Origin: Cellvibrionaceae bacterium
GTDB taxonomy: Bacteria; Pseudomonadota; Gammaproteobacteria; Pseudomonadales; Cellvibrionaceae
Direction of reading: 5' to 3'
DNA length: 20,669 nt
NCBI GenBank assembly: GCA_021151615.1
Contig: JAGKXA010000058.1
Coordinates: 1 to 20,669 of the forward strand
The translations under genes were made by a program, and so were the position numbers. The stretch's first letter is position 1; each line of letters opens with the position of its first letter. This document shows positions 12,501 through 17,736 of the stretch, piece by piece. The notes beneath the pieces are model-generated. The model was given only the letters and a program-made list of their open reading frames with translations, made no database searches and was not told the origin of the DNA.

Positions 12501-15296
12501 TGGTTAAGCAATGCGGGTGCACAGGAATTATTTATCCCTCATCTATTGCCAGTGAAAGAAGCCAAATTTGATATGGCGATGAGCCTTGATCAACGCCAAG
12601 GGCAATATTTATTGTCCGTGAATTACGCCACCAGCTTGTTCAGCGCGACGCGTGCGACTGCCATGGGCCAACATTATTTGATAATGCTGCAACAATTGCT
12701 TGAACACCCGCAACAACCGCTGCACAACTTGAATTGTTTGTCAGTTACCGAATACCAGCAATTAACGCTGGACTTCAACAACACGGCCATGAGCTTTCCC
12801 CGCGATTCCACTATCGCACTTGAGTTTGAAAAAATGGCCGCGCACTGTAGTGAGCAATTAGCAATTCATGATGACGATGGAACACTAACCTATCGCGAAC
12901 TCAACGAACTGGCCAATAGAGTGGCAGTTTGCTTACTTCAAAAGGGTTTGATCCGGCAAGAACCGTCGCAACCTGGACGAATGCAGCAAATATTTGTCGG
13001 TGTGATGTTGGAGCGATCACGCTATTGGATCGCCACCATGCTCGCCCTGCTGAAAGCAGGAGCTGTCTATATGCCCATTGCCCCAGATTGGCCACAAGAG
13101 CGCATTCACAGTATTTTGCAGGACGCACAGGCGCCGTTGCTTATTTGCACGCCGAATACCGCAAACGGACTAGACACCGCTAATTGCCAAAAAATTTACC
13201 TGGATGATTTACTCGCAGATGCAAAAAAATATTCTGCTGAAAATATAGCGCCTGCGTGCAGTGCGACGGATCTTGCCTATGTTATTTACACCAGTGGTTC
13301 TACGGGCATTCCCAAGGGCGTACTAATAGAACAACGCGGTGTGCTTAACCTGGCACAGTGGGCAGGTCGCGAATACAATCTGAAACATAACTCACGATTA
13401 TTGCAAATGACCAGCCCTGGTTTCGATGTCTCGATTGAAGAAACTCTGGTACCTCTGCTAAACGGTGCAGAAGTATTTATCCTCAATGACGAGAGTAAAA
13501 TGGATAAGAAAAAGTTTACCCATTTTGTTCAGAAACATCGTATTCAGATTGTCGAACTAGTGCCCAGTTTATTAGCGGATTATTTGCTCGACAATATTGC
13601 CATGGAGTCACTTGCGCTGGTTATTACCGGTGCAGAACGCCTCGACCCATTATTGAAAGATCAAATACTCGCGCGCGGTTATCGTTTGCACAATGTGTAC
13701 GGCCCCACCGAAACTACCGTGAACGCCACCAGCAAAGCCTGCCGAGCAGACGATGATACTATTGGCAAACCCATGGCCAATTCCAGCGCTTTAGTTCTGG
13801 ATAAATTCGGGCGCCTACAACCCATTGGGGTACCGGGCGAATTGTGTATCAGTGGCGATAATCTCGCACGCGGCTATCATCAGCGAGAGCCATTGACAGC
13901 AGAAAAATTTACTGCAAATCCTTTTGCCACGGGCACGCGACTCTATCGCACGGGCGACCTCGCCAGCTGGACTAACACCGGGGAAATTCGCTTTATTGGC
14001 CGGATTGACCAACAAGTAAAAATCCGCGGTTATCGCATTGAAACTGGCGATATTGAAACGCGCTTGATGGCAATTGAAGGCGTGCAACAAGCCATTGTGA
14101 CGGTACGCAACCAGGATACCATTAACGCCAATCTCTGCGCCTACTACACAGGCTCAGCAGCGCTGGATGAAAAGGAGGTGCGCGCTCAGCTCGCGCAATG
14201 GCTACCCGGATATATGATGCCCGCACAATTTATTTACCTGGATTCAATTCCATTAACTGCCAATGGCAAAGTCGATAAAAGAGCACTACCCCAATCTGAC
14301 ATGGTGGTACGCACTGATTATCTGCCACCACGTACATCGTTTGAAGTTCAACTCGCCGACATCTGGAGTAATTTACTAGACGGTACAAATTACAGTATCG
14401 ATGAAGATTTTTTCCGTGTCGGCGGCCATTCATTGCTGGCAATAAAGTTACTCACCAACATCAATCGCCAGTGGAATATCGCGCTCAAGCTGACAGACAT
14501 TTTTACTCACTCCACTCTGGCGCAACTCGCTGATCTTATTCAGCAGCACAGCGAACGGAGTGAAAACACTAGTGCAACAACTCATTATCAATTGCTTAAT
14601 CCAGCAAGCGAAAAACCTCTGTTCCTGTTTCCACCGGCATTGGGTGAAGCAGCAATTTACGCACAACTCAGTCAGCAGTTACCGGACTATCGCTTTTATT
14701 GTTTTAATTATCTCGATGATCCGCAGCGATTGGAAATTTACGCTGATACTATTGCCGCCGCACAAACTAATGGTGCTATTTATTTGTTTGGCTATTCCGC
14801 CGGCGGCAATCTCGCCTTTGAAGTTGCACGCGTGCTGGAAACGCGCGGGCGTCAGTTGGACGGATTGATTTTGCTGGACTCCGTGCGGCGCAAACAAACT
14901 GGCCTGGCACGGCCCGCAGCGCAAATTGCCCAAGACCTGCAAGACGCGTTTGCGCGCAACCACCTGAGTTTGGATGATTCAATGCTCGCACCCTTGGTGG
15001 AGCAAGCGTATCGCTACGGACTTTATATGGAGGAGTTGATTAACTCTGGCTCACTGCAAGCGCCAGTACATTTAATTAAGGCTGATATTCCTGTTGATAA
15101 CACTGAAGATTACAACTGGGTTGATGCGACTGCGAATCTGTATATTCATGCTGGTAAGGGAGAACACCTGGAACTGCTAGCCGGACCCAACCTTGAGCAC
15201 AACGCCCGATTGATTGCGGCTTGTTTGAGCGAGGAGGCTCACATTGCTTCCGCACAGATTCCCGCCGGGGAGATAAAAGAGCCTGAATTTCCCTAG
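306..15296 (+). CDS. Four-module nonribosomal peptide synthetase (C-A-T, C-A-T-E, C-A-T, C-A-T-TE)
   Basis: This 4996-residue enzyme builds a short peptide on carrier-bound phosphopantetheine arms in the cytoplasm. HHxxxDG motifs start at residues 142, 1218, 2746 and 3849 (condensation) and 2278 (epimerase). Carrier serines are S1024, S2087, S3642 and S4709. The adenylation lysines of the GK motif are K969, K2029, K3588 and K4655. The thioesterase GYSAGG has S4831. Hand-read pockets suggest Gly, D-Ser, Pro and an uncertain residue. The start is fixed: a TAG stop (303-305) directly precedes the ATG and condensation-domain homology begins about nine residues in. The Shine-Dalgarno is weak. There is no frameshift or missing catalytic residue, so it should be functional. 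It needs a phosphopantetheinyl transferase, which is not in the window. The NRPS call is near certain; the product is inferred. Confidence 0.98.
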   Translation: MEIINSPKLPLTPSQLDIFLDQQRAPDSSRYNIGGYFQIIGTLDTKRLTSAITAIIQAESAFHLQLDLSEELPQQYLVQPESPDITWQDFYQATPDKQTARDSALEWLERNFATPFTLQASLFQLAVCKIAQDEHWLYLKTHHLIMDGWSYALFIKRVMDYYSSDIRDTAPLSSSGYWEFIQRKHQQQIAIPAADNQSKERTYWQERLATSPDHLLVQRSTSSLTDQSGNTSKRHQFIVSAADIAPLLAQAKQQNTSAFHALLALIYCYFMRATGTHDLVIGTPLHKRNNARNKHIIGMLADTSPTRIQTSPGSSYTEVLTEIKLNLLRDFRHQEYSLGQIHREVNNLGERRDRLYDVFVSFENFAYQQITHSGLQITPYPITHRQDKTPFSLFIRQYAISGDFEFDLQLHCDFFSTDDTHWIEGRLRHLIKQLAIQPDLDLRQLSWLPNHELQALQTINQFAPAVAEYPHALERFAQVVQRNLHTPAVIGNDQSLSYQELDQASNTFAHWLIAQKITRGAGIGVCMDRTSDLLVVLLGIWKAGAAYIPLDPQYPTARLHQVVEHSQLQWVIAHSAYTPLFASIKIHCCVFSPELISGNQHTDFYPAINYSLSDLAYVIYTSGSTGIPKGVAIEHASMANFLTAMANAPGINANTTLLAVTTISFDIHVLELFLPLLNGATLVLASSDQVRDAFALRELMQNHNVNMMQATPATWKMLFHADWQPDNHFKALCGGEAMPPVLLEKFHQFSQVELWNMYGPTEATVWSSTALLQAANDQGKKAHEACTQKIGSKEIHLGHPISNCCYFVLDALGYPTGFNLPGELYIGGHCLAREYIHDTEKTAASFIWHKLPGMELQRIYKTGDSVELTDKHQLHFRSRNDDQVKVRGYRIELGDIEAALMKHPQVKDAAVKIWRDARGENYLAAYCVAKTTSISNEVLANDLKHSLPEYMLPAAYTWLEALPLTANGKINRKVLAEPELNNQAGTQELPQSPLEKTIAAIWVDVLAVESPKRNDDFFRLGGDSISNIQMVNRLRKAGIAAEAADIFQHSRLADFADLLASRLANPNRVMIDNSTLKLTEDNQNSPFLLSSAQQRLYILQQLEASETAYNMYGAFLIRGLMNHAQLAQAFSQLLKRHPALRSRFYESQGELFQQVMPADNFLLEQKIFSIDLSENLSNWLPTAIRGFVRPFDLNHPPLLRAQLWQGEAQQHVLLIDMHHLVADGLSINIFLRDLFSLYEQQLLPALPADYRDFIQQQTDWQQSHAWQQATNYWQQQFSGTLPSLDFPTDYTRPAQQQFSGKRLGFSLSNAQSDAVRNLARQNNVSLFMLLLAAYNLLLAKYTGREDIVVGTPVSNRPNEHFDELVGLFVNTLPLRTYPSPTKSLPEFLQEIKTNVSQAFLYKHYPFEQLIDHLGLARDLSRNPLFDCALVLQADALPEITTTTLAVTPLPITYQHAKFDLTLDAVDKGSYIHFDLEYASHLFNEQRIQSLGQQFIVLLQNMVEQPNAPLGALSLLNDAERYRLLHAFNNTEKYYPQHQTLTSIFEQQVVKTPEQIAVGFAENSFSYHQLNAKANQLAHQLIAAGIGNNQIVAVMLERSLEMPVAILAIIKAGAAYLPIAPNLPQERIEYMLADSNVPALITTTKDSAQATGFTGKILHLDNVSLLTGPDTNPALQSGPDDLAYVIYTSGSTGRPKGAMVEHRAVVNRIYWMQDKYPLSATDVILQKTPYTFDVSVWELFWWSFAGASVYFIAPDAEKDPQQIFSCIEKQRISILHFVPSMLTASLEFLAVHQSNRWNLNSLRYVFASGEALNPHQVEEFNHLIHPHSGAQLINLYGPTEAAIDVTYFDCPVNGKVKRVPIGKPIDNIRLHILDNQQQLVPLGIAGELYISGIGVGRGYINKPELTAEKFLADPFFPGQRMYRTGDLCRWLEDGNVEYLGRLDHQVKIRGYRIELGEIETCLLNHPAVREATVTALKNSAGQDFLCAYLVTRAAVAIAQLRSHLTESVPDYMVPAEFVLLEHMPLNPSGKVDRKQLPAPQISAPAATKGIDDSQLSDTERNLLHIMRTLLSNPALGPEDNFFHSGGDSIRAIQFSARAAQQGFSISIKDIFKYPNLRQLVQHRLRPALQQTTLPAHPTVTGDIALTPIQLAFFEQRLTQPDAYCQYIILQTPRVDPNHLQQALNCLMQQHPLLNAKVIDTDADNVPQASQLHITEGNLQQWQDTQFIQRISTADTSNQIESELNRLLQDLHNCIALDKALYAAGLLSTTTQDYLLISIHHLIIDGVSWRILLDDLNHYYQTENSGVPIQLSPPSTLPNEWVQASKACTKTSHVQKQFTYWQAIQKSIPAARLEIAEGMLDGSLQTESINDGLSRIETLPLLTTAHTAYNTDTQDLLISAFALAWHQWTGKLRVALDLEAHGRHLPFDPLDSSRSIGWFTAIFPWITDLDRNTSLSHKIQHIKESLRRIPDKGIGFGLLKYFGTEEQQQQLRTNGPDILFNYLGHLDSGSPKWKLHNTGLYSGPQNRRSHSIEITMAIKDEQLTWEIHFSGRQFSASRIAKFNQLLRAQLLDISAHCCQQTAAQQTPSDLGDAHYSLETFHQLARRLESQGPITAIRKLTPTQAGIYFHTQQQHSELYYEELGLSLNQALDAELLQLALNQLAKKHSILRSLFIQEGTEEVRQMVCDNVRTTVNFSDISGLTNNAQEEWLNQQKHQLRTAGFDWQLPLLGLHLFKTGEQKSQLLFTYHHLILDGWSCAAFIEELLARYLELQQHRFLAPTEKQSVEQHSTTKPSADFGDYLVWLAEQNPEQARDFWRAQLADIDDLTRLPGEIAAENTGHSLQETEYQLPAHYLQGLQQLATDYEVTLNTLIQAAWGLLLQGYNNSNEALFVSVVSGRTAPIAGIEHMLGLFINSIPVRITAPPFDQQHSAIQDIQQWLCKLQENHLQAEQHAFIGLADIASAATISSDLFRHLLVFENYPVQDKLLGNNLRIDGISLHEQTHYDFNLLIQPAEQLVFRFIVNTQVHPAASVARIAEHLLELLRTWVKHKNIVLPNTIINPAETRELITLGTAQGTPLAPEDNLIARFLQQQQLTPRALAVCDNAMQINYTQLAQQARQIAQHLLAQGIRTEQPVALLANRSCNMVAALLGILQSGAVVVPIDPHLPDERIHYLLTDSTATYVLVDEIKPDLAQTRPEIKQFTLSDWLTTPAALDSTQLPPLNNAQLLYLIYTSGTTGAPKGVMLEQRNLLALIDSQTQQGLLHFKKQVLQFATHSFDVCYQEIFSTLLAGGCLHIIDEQLKKDADYLLEFIRTNTIDTLFLPTAYFKFLFSTPERIAQIPACVEHIITAGEQLLVSPHLRQFLQASKVLLHNHYGPSETHVVTTQVLSNQTVIADIPPIGKPINGTGIYLLDKHGKLQTRGAVGEIFIGGASVGRGYWQKPSLTQERFLSTVDLAALTGNIYFSSTEFLAINGERIYRTGDLGYWSESGELIYLGRGDQQVKVRGYRIEPGEIEACLRKQASIHEAAVIAQRDPQGNNYLVAYVVLNSAVSEEVALDTIKQKLTSELPVYMQPAFLVPLVQLPITANGKLDKRALPEVTMSTKSNAQKPINKIQINLARFWQELLGIPEPRLDIDFFAVGGHSLNAVALAARIRREWNIVVSLKELFVARTLEQQAELISTKNAKNNLAEHIAELTSTNIANEVAPNLVISPATDSPTRFTPGNWIPLSSAQQRLYVLDQLAGPNTNYNIPFVAQIQSGIDLPQLHIALQQLVERHSILRVRIAIHEGQPMQTIVQDAIAIQHHAIAAEELDYYLTSWVKPFTLHQQPLFRIQLLDIENTKTHWLLLDLHHIIADGVTVEILLRDLLALYKDETLATPEYDYSALIDWQTNWQHTSNYQTQKHHWLNRFRHLPPVMELPLDFTRPPERSAAGAEFSLPLDSTLANALENFAQQQGTSVFAVALTAYALWLWRYSGETDMAIGIPVSGRSQAEFANTPGLMVNSLALHIHLDAEQTAQACVQQISAQLLEDLQHQDFPFDALVNALELPRNPGRNALFDTMFSLGNDWLSNAGAQELFIPHLLPVKEAKFDMAMSLDQRQGQYLLSVNYATSLFSATRATAMGQHYLIMLQQLLEHPQQPLHNLNCLSVTEYQQLTLDFNNTAMSFPRDSTIALEFEKMAAHCSEQLAIHDDDGTLTYRELNELANRVAVCLLQKGLIRQEPSQPGRMQQIFVGVMLERSRYWIATMLALLKAGAVYMPIAPDWPQERIHSILQDAQAPLLICTPNTANGLDTANCQKIYLDDLLADAKKYSAENIAPACSATDLAYVIYTSGSTGIPKGVLIEQRGVLNLAQWAGREYNLKHNSRLLQMTSPGFDVSIEETLVPLLNGAEVFILNDESKMDKKKFTHFVQKHRIQIVELVPSLLADYLLDNIAMESLALVITGAERLDPLLKDQILARGYRLHNVYGPTETTVNATSKACRADDDTIGKPMANSSALVLDKFGRLQPIGVPGELCISGDNLARGYHQREPLTAEKFTANPFATGTRLYRTGDLASWTNTGEIRFIGRIDQQVKIRGYRIETGDIETRLMAIEGVQQAIVTVRNQDTINANLCAYYTGSAALDEKEVRAQLAQWLPGYMMPAQFIYLDSIPLTANGKVDKRALPQSDMVVRTDYLPPRTSFEVQLADIWSNLLDGTNYSIDEDFFRVGGHSLLAIKLLTNINRQWNIALKLTDIFTHSTLAQLADLIQQHSERSENTSATTHYQLLNPASEKPLFLFPPALGEAAIYAQLSQQLPDYRFYCFNYLDDPQRLEIYADTIAAAQTNGAIYLFGYSAGGNLAFEVARVLETRGRQLDGLILLDSVRRKQTGLARPAAQIAQDLQDAFARNHLSLDDSMLAPLVEQAYRYGLYMEELINSGSLQAPVHLIKADIPVDNTEDYNWVDATANLYIHAGKGEHLELLAGPNLEHNARLIAACLSEEAHIASAQIPAGEIKEPEFP
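3555..8040 (+). other. NRPS module 2: C-A-T-E, predicted D-serine
   Basis: The condensation domain (about 1085-1520, HHLVADG at 1218-1224) has the LCL-type look expected after glycine. The adenylation domain (about 1540-2035) has FDVSVWE from 1731 and YGPTE from 1835. Its pocket reads D-V-W-H-F-S-L-I-D-K, nearly the classic serine code DVWHLSLIDK. The carrier shows SGGDSI with S2087, typical of carriers before an epimerase. The epimerase (about 2139-2575) has HHLIIDG at 2278-2284, an EAHGRH motif, SIGWFT and NYLG from 2499, all hallmarks of the family. It should convert L-seryl to D-seryl on the carrier. Confidence 0.9.
8100..11400 (+). other. NRPS module 3: C(DCL-type)-A-T, predicted proline
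   Basis: The condensation domain (about 2610-3050) opens with LTPTQAGIYFH from 2617 and has HHLILDG at 2746-2752. This LTPxQ...yFH opening is typical of DCL domains, matching the epimerase just before it. The adenylation domain (about 3078-3590) has FDVCYQE from 3275 and YGPSE from 3373. The pocket reads D-V-Q-(F or L)-I-A-H-V-V-K, essentially the proline code seen in gramicidin S and tyrocidine synthetases. About 17 extra residues lie between the ERF and YRTGDL motifs (3448-3475). The carrier has VGGHSL with S3642. Confidence 0.87.
11460..14560 (+). other. NRPS module 4: C-A-T, substrate uncertain (possibly basic)
   Basis: The condensation domain (about 3725-4150, HHIIADG at 3849-3855) is LCL-like, fitting an upstream L-proline. 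The adenylation domain (about 4170-4660) has TSGSTG at 4329-4334, FDVSIEE from 4373 and YGPTE from 4465. The pocket reads D-V-E-E-I-G-V-V-N-K, which matches no code I can recall. The two acidic residues at the 239 and 278 positions hint at a positively charged substrate such as Orn, Lys, Dab or Arg; this is only a guess. An insertion of about 10 residues lies between core motifs A1 and A2. The carrier has VGGHSL with S4709. Confidence 0.75.
14595..15250 (+). other. NRPS C-terminal type I thioesterase
   Basis: An alpha/beta-hydrolase thioesterase of about 220 residues follows the last carrier. The nucleophile is S4831 in GYSAGG, the likely acid is D4858 in LILLDS, and the likely base is H4954 in GEHLEL. 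It takes the finished chain from the last carrier and releases it by hydrolysis or cyclisation. The D-serine hydroxyl, the amino terminus or a side-chain amine of residue 4 could each be the cyclising nucleophile; the sequence does not decide. A tail of about 20 residues rich in A, E and P ends the protein. Confidence 0.9.
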
Positions 15297-15336
15297 GAAT
15301 CCAGCAAGCCACACACATCAACTAAACCACAGCCTG

Positions 15337-15364
15337 CAACAACCCGGTTTTCACCGGGTTGTTG
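15337..15364. terminator. Hairpin terminator after the NRPS gene
   Basis: A perfect 11-base stem, CAACAACCCGG (15337-15347) with CCGGGTTGTTG (15354-15364), can gain one more T-A pair (15348/15353) to leave a TTTC tetraloop. It begins 41 bases after the NRPS stop codon. The T-run after it is poor (TTGTGCTTT), so termination may be incomplete or helped by other factors. Confidence 0.65.
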
Positions 15365-15404
15365 TTGTGCTTTACAAAACATCACCTCAATTAACCCGCC
15401 AAAC

Positions 15405-15413
15405 TGTTATAGT
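15405..15413 (+). promoter_or_regulatory. Candidate extended -10 promoter for the MFS gene
   Basis: TGTTATAGT gives a TG-n-TATAGT extended -10 element 113 bases upstream of the MFS start and downstream of the NRPS terminator hairpin. No good -35 is found at normal spacing, which an extended -10 can tolerate. If real, the transporter is transcribed separately from the NRPS. Confidence 0.35.
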
Positions 15414-15525
15414 AAAAACCGCTTTAAGCCACCCCCGGCAACACCCTTTCCGCAAAGTTAATCGAGCTGTAGTACCCGTTGGCTGCAAAAGCATTATGCG
15501 CACAAGGGTATGACTGAGAACATTT

Positions 15526-16719
15526 ATGTCTGCTTCCGAGTTATCTGTCACCCAACACAATGCACTTCCACTCCCCGGTTTTGCTGAACAACTTTCCACC
15601 CGTCTGGCGTTTTTAATTACCGGGCTCGCCATGTCTGCTTGGGCGCCGCTGGTTCCTTTTGCGCAGGAACGCCTGGGCGTGAACGAGGCTACGCTGGGTG
15701 CGTTACTGCTGTGCCTCGGTGGAGGCTCACTGATTGCCATGCCACTGACCGGCCCACTGGTTAACAAATTTGGCTGCAAAAAATTTATCACCTTGAGCCT
15801 ATTGCTGATGTGTTTCAGCCTGGTATTTCTGGGCATAGTCGCGAGCGTACCCGGCCTCGCACTGACTTTATTAATTTTTGGTTTATCGCTCGGTGCCACC
15901 GATGTCGCCATGAATATGCAGGCGGTTATTGTGGAGAAAGCCAGCGGCCGCAGCATGATGTCCAGCTTCCATGGTTTTTATAGCCTGGGAGGAATTTTTG
16001 GTGCGGTGATTATCAGCGGATTACTCTGGCTATCACTCTCGCCCTTTCATGCGTTATTGATCCTGACCGTAATGCTGCTGGTGATGCTGACTTACACAGC
16101 CCCTAAACTTTTAACCTATGGCAGCACCGGGAATAAAACCGGCAGCGAAAAACGCGATCCATTTTTTGTATTGCCGCGCGGCAAAGTGTTATTGCTCGGC
16201 GTGCTCTGCTTTATTGTTTTTTTAGCGGAAGGTTCAGTATTGGATTGGAGCGCAGTATTTCTTACCAAGGTGCGCGAGGTAAACCCGGTACATGCAGGCC
16301 TGGGCTTTGCGTGTTTCTCGGTCGCCATGACCATTGCACGTTTAACCGGTGATCGTATTGTGCAAGCCTTGGGAGGAAAACGAATTTTATTGTGGGGTGG
16401 CAGCTGCGCGGCGCTCGGCTTTGCCATTGTAGTTTTTGCTCCCTACACCCTCACCGCCTATCTTGGCTTTACGCTGATTGGTTTGGGGGCATCCAACATT
16501 GTTCCCGTACTATTTACCGCCGCTGGCAATCAAAAATCCATGCCGATGAGTTTGGCTATTTCAGCGGTAGTCAGTTTGGGTTATGCGGGATTATTAGCGG
16601 GACCGGCATTGATTGGTTTTGTCGCAGAACTCACCAGCCTTTCAATTGCGCTATGTATTGTTGCTCTTGGACTCATTGCACTGGCAGCGTGCGCCAACAA
16701 AGTTACACGTTCGGAATAA
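15526..16719 (+). CDS. Major facilitator superfamily transporter, YbjJ-like
   Basis: This 397-residue inner-membrane protein has the length and hydrophobic pattern of a 12-helix MFS carrier. Family marks include a degenerate loop 2-3 motif, GPLVNKFGCKKF (76-87), GATDVAMN (123-130), SSFHGFYSLGG (146-156) and EGSVLDWSAVFL (235-246). These recall E. coli YbjJ and its relatives, whose substrate is not well established. A charged loop at about 198-218 separates the two halves. A GAG-type Shine-Dalgarno (15516-15518) precedes the ATG, and the in-frame ATG at 15496 is stopped at once, which supports this start. The gene follows the NRPS on the same strand, but a terminator hairpin and a possible promoter lie between them. 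A role in exporting the peptide is possible but unproven. Confidence 0.9.
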   Translation: MSASELSVTQHNALPLPGFAEQLSTRLAFLITGLAMSAWAPLVPFAQERLGVNEATLGALLLCLGGGSLIAMPLTGPLVNKFGCKKFITLSLLLMCFSLVFLGIVASVPGLALTLLIFGLSLGATDVAMNMQAVIVEKASGRSMMSSFHGFYSLGGIFGAVIISGLLWLSLSPFHALLILTVMLLVMLTYTAPKLLTYGSTGNKTGSEKRDPFFVLPRGKVLLLGVLCFIVFLAEGSVLDWSAVFLTKVREVNPVHAGLGFACFSVAMTIARLTGDRIVQALGGKRILLWGGSCAALGFAIVVFAPYTLTAYLGFTLIGLGASNIVPVLFTAAGNQKSMPMSLAISAVVSLGYAGLLAGPALIGFVAELTSLSIALCIVALGLIALAACANKVTRSE

Positions 16720-16733
16720 CAGAACAGCGTTAA

Positions 16734-16770
16734 AAATGCCGCACCCATTAGGCGCATAGGCGCAGCATTT
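16734..16770. terminator. Weak bidirectional hairpin between convergent genes
   Basis: AAATGC (16734-16739) pairs with GCATTT (16765-16770), and CGC (16740-16742) can pair with GCG (16760-16762) after a 2-base bulge. It fills the 56-base gap between the stop codons of the MFS gene and purU. The A and T ends would give a short U-tract in either direction. The stem is weak and the loop long, so the call is tentative. Confidence 0.35.
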
Positions 16771-16775
16771 ATGAT

Positions 16776-17636
16776 CTAGCGGGAAAACACCACCGTTTTT
16801 GTACCGTTCAATAGCACCCGGTGCTCTGCATGCCAACGCACCGCACGATTCAACACTACCGCTTCAATATCGCGGCCAATCTCTGCCATTTCATCTGGTG
16901 AATTGACGTGGGAAACACGCTCAACGGATTGTTCAATAATCGGACCTTCATCGAGATCAGCTGTCACAAAATGTGCCGTGGCGCCAATCAGTTTTACACC
17001 GCGATCAAACGCCTGGTGATAGGGTTTTGCGCCTTTAAAGCCCGGTAGGAATGAGTGATGGATATTGATCGCACGCCCATTTAATTTTTTACACAAATCA
17101 TCGGACAAGATTTGCATATAGCGCGCGAGCACCAAAAAATCGGCCTGCAGATCCTGCATTAATTGCCACAGCTGACCTTCTTGTTGTGGCTTGGTGTCGG
17201 CTGTAATCGGCAAATAATGGAATGGCAATTGGTACCACTCAGCGAGATCGCGCATCACATTGTGATTGGAAACCACGCCCACAATATCAATGGGCAAAGA
17301 GCCATTTTTCCAGCTGTTTAACAGCGCATTCAAACAGTGTCCCCATTGCGAAACGGCAATCAATACCCGCGGCTTGCTGCCACTGTCAAAAATGTTCCAA
17401 TCCATTTGGTATTGCTCACCCAGGGGCTTAAACAACGAGCGAATCTGCCCTATGTTGTAACCAGTGGGGCACTCAAATACGGTGCGCATAAAAAAGCGGT
17501 TGCTGGTCACATCCTCAAACTGGGAGGACTCTTTAATGTTAAAACCCAGGGTGGCAAACAAGGTGGCGACGGCGGCAACCAAGCCCTTTGAATCCTGACA
17601 ACTGAACGTTAATACGATTTCTTTTACAGCAGACAT
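16776..17636 (-). CDS. purU: Formyltetrahydrofolate deformylase
   Basis: PurU hydrolyses 10-formyl-tetrahydrofolate to formate and tetrahydrofolate in the cytoplasm. It balances the one-carbon pool and supplies formate for PurT-type purine synthesis. The 286-residue protein has the usual family length. An N-terminal ACT domain (about 6-85) contains the CQDSKGLVAAV segment typical of PurU. The formyltransferase-like domain (about 89-284) carries the catalytic set N191, H193 and S195 in NIHHSFLPGF and D229 in the DLDEGPII segment. The start is supported by an AGGA Shine-Dalgarno nine bases before the ATG. The gene is convergent with the transporter and divergent from the receptor gene, so it is its own unit. 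It looks like an ordinary housekeeping gene with no visible link to the NRPS. Confidence 0.96.
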   Translation of the reverse strand: MSAVKEIVLTFSCQDSKGLVAAVATLFATLGFNIKESSQFEDVTSNRFFMRTVFECPTGYNIGQIRSLFKPLGEQYQMDWNIFDSGSKPRVLIAVSQWGHCLNALLNSWKNGSLPIDIVGVVSNHNVMRDLAEWYQLPFHYLPITADTKPQQEGQLWQLMQDLQADFLVLARYMQILSDDLCKKLNGRAINIHHSFLPGFKGAKPYHQAFDRGVKLIGATAHFVTADLDEGPIIEQSVERVSHVNSPDEMAEIGRDIEAVVLNRAVRWHAEHRVLLNGTKTVVFSR

Positions 17637-17645
17637 TACGCGAAT

Positions 17646-17649
17646 TCCT
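17646..17649 (-). promoter_or_regulatory. Ribosome binding site of purU
   Basis: The minus strand reads AGGA nine bases before the purU ATG, a good Shine-Dalgarno with normal spacing that fixes the start at 17636. Confidence 0.7.
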
Positions 17650-17736
17650 GTTGGCTAAACCAGAAGGCTGGCTATCAATAAAAATAGTCGCCAAGCCTAG
17701 GGGAAGCAGCAGCGCAATTCAAGCATGGCTACGCCT

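Noticed and set aside
306..15296. Recently duplicated modules or long internal DNA repeats
   Set aside because: The recurring short motifs (TSGSTG, YGPTE, HHxxxDG, GGxS) are the conserved cores of each domain. The sequences between them differ clearly, so no recent duplication is visible by eye.
15387..15956. 189-codon open frame on the minus strand across the transporter 5' end
   Set aside because: It overlaps the well-supported MFS gene and its promoter region, has no recognisable domain, and its composition is what an antisense frame of a membrane protein gene gives.
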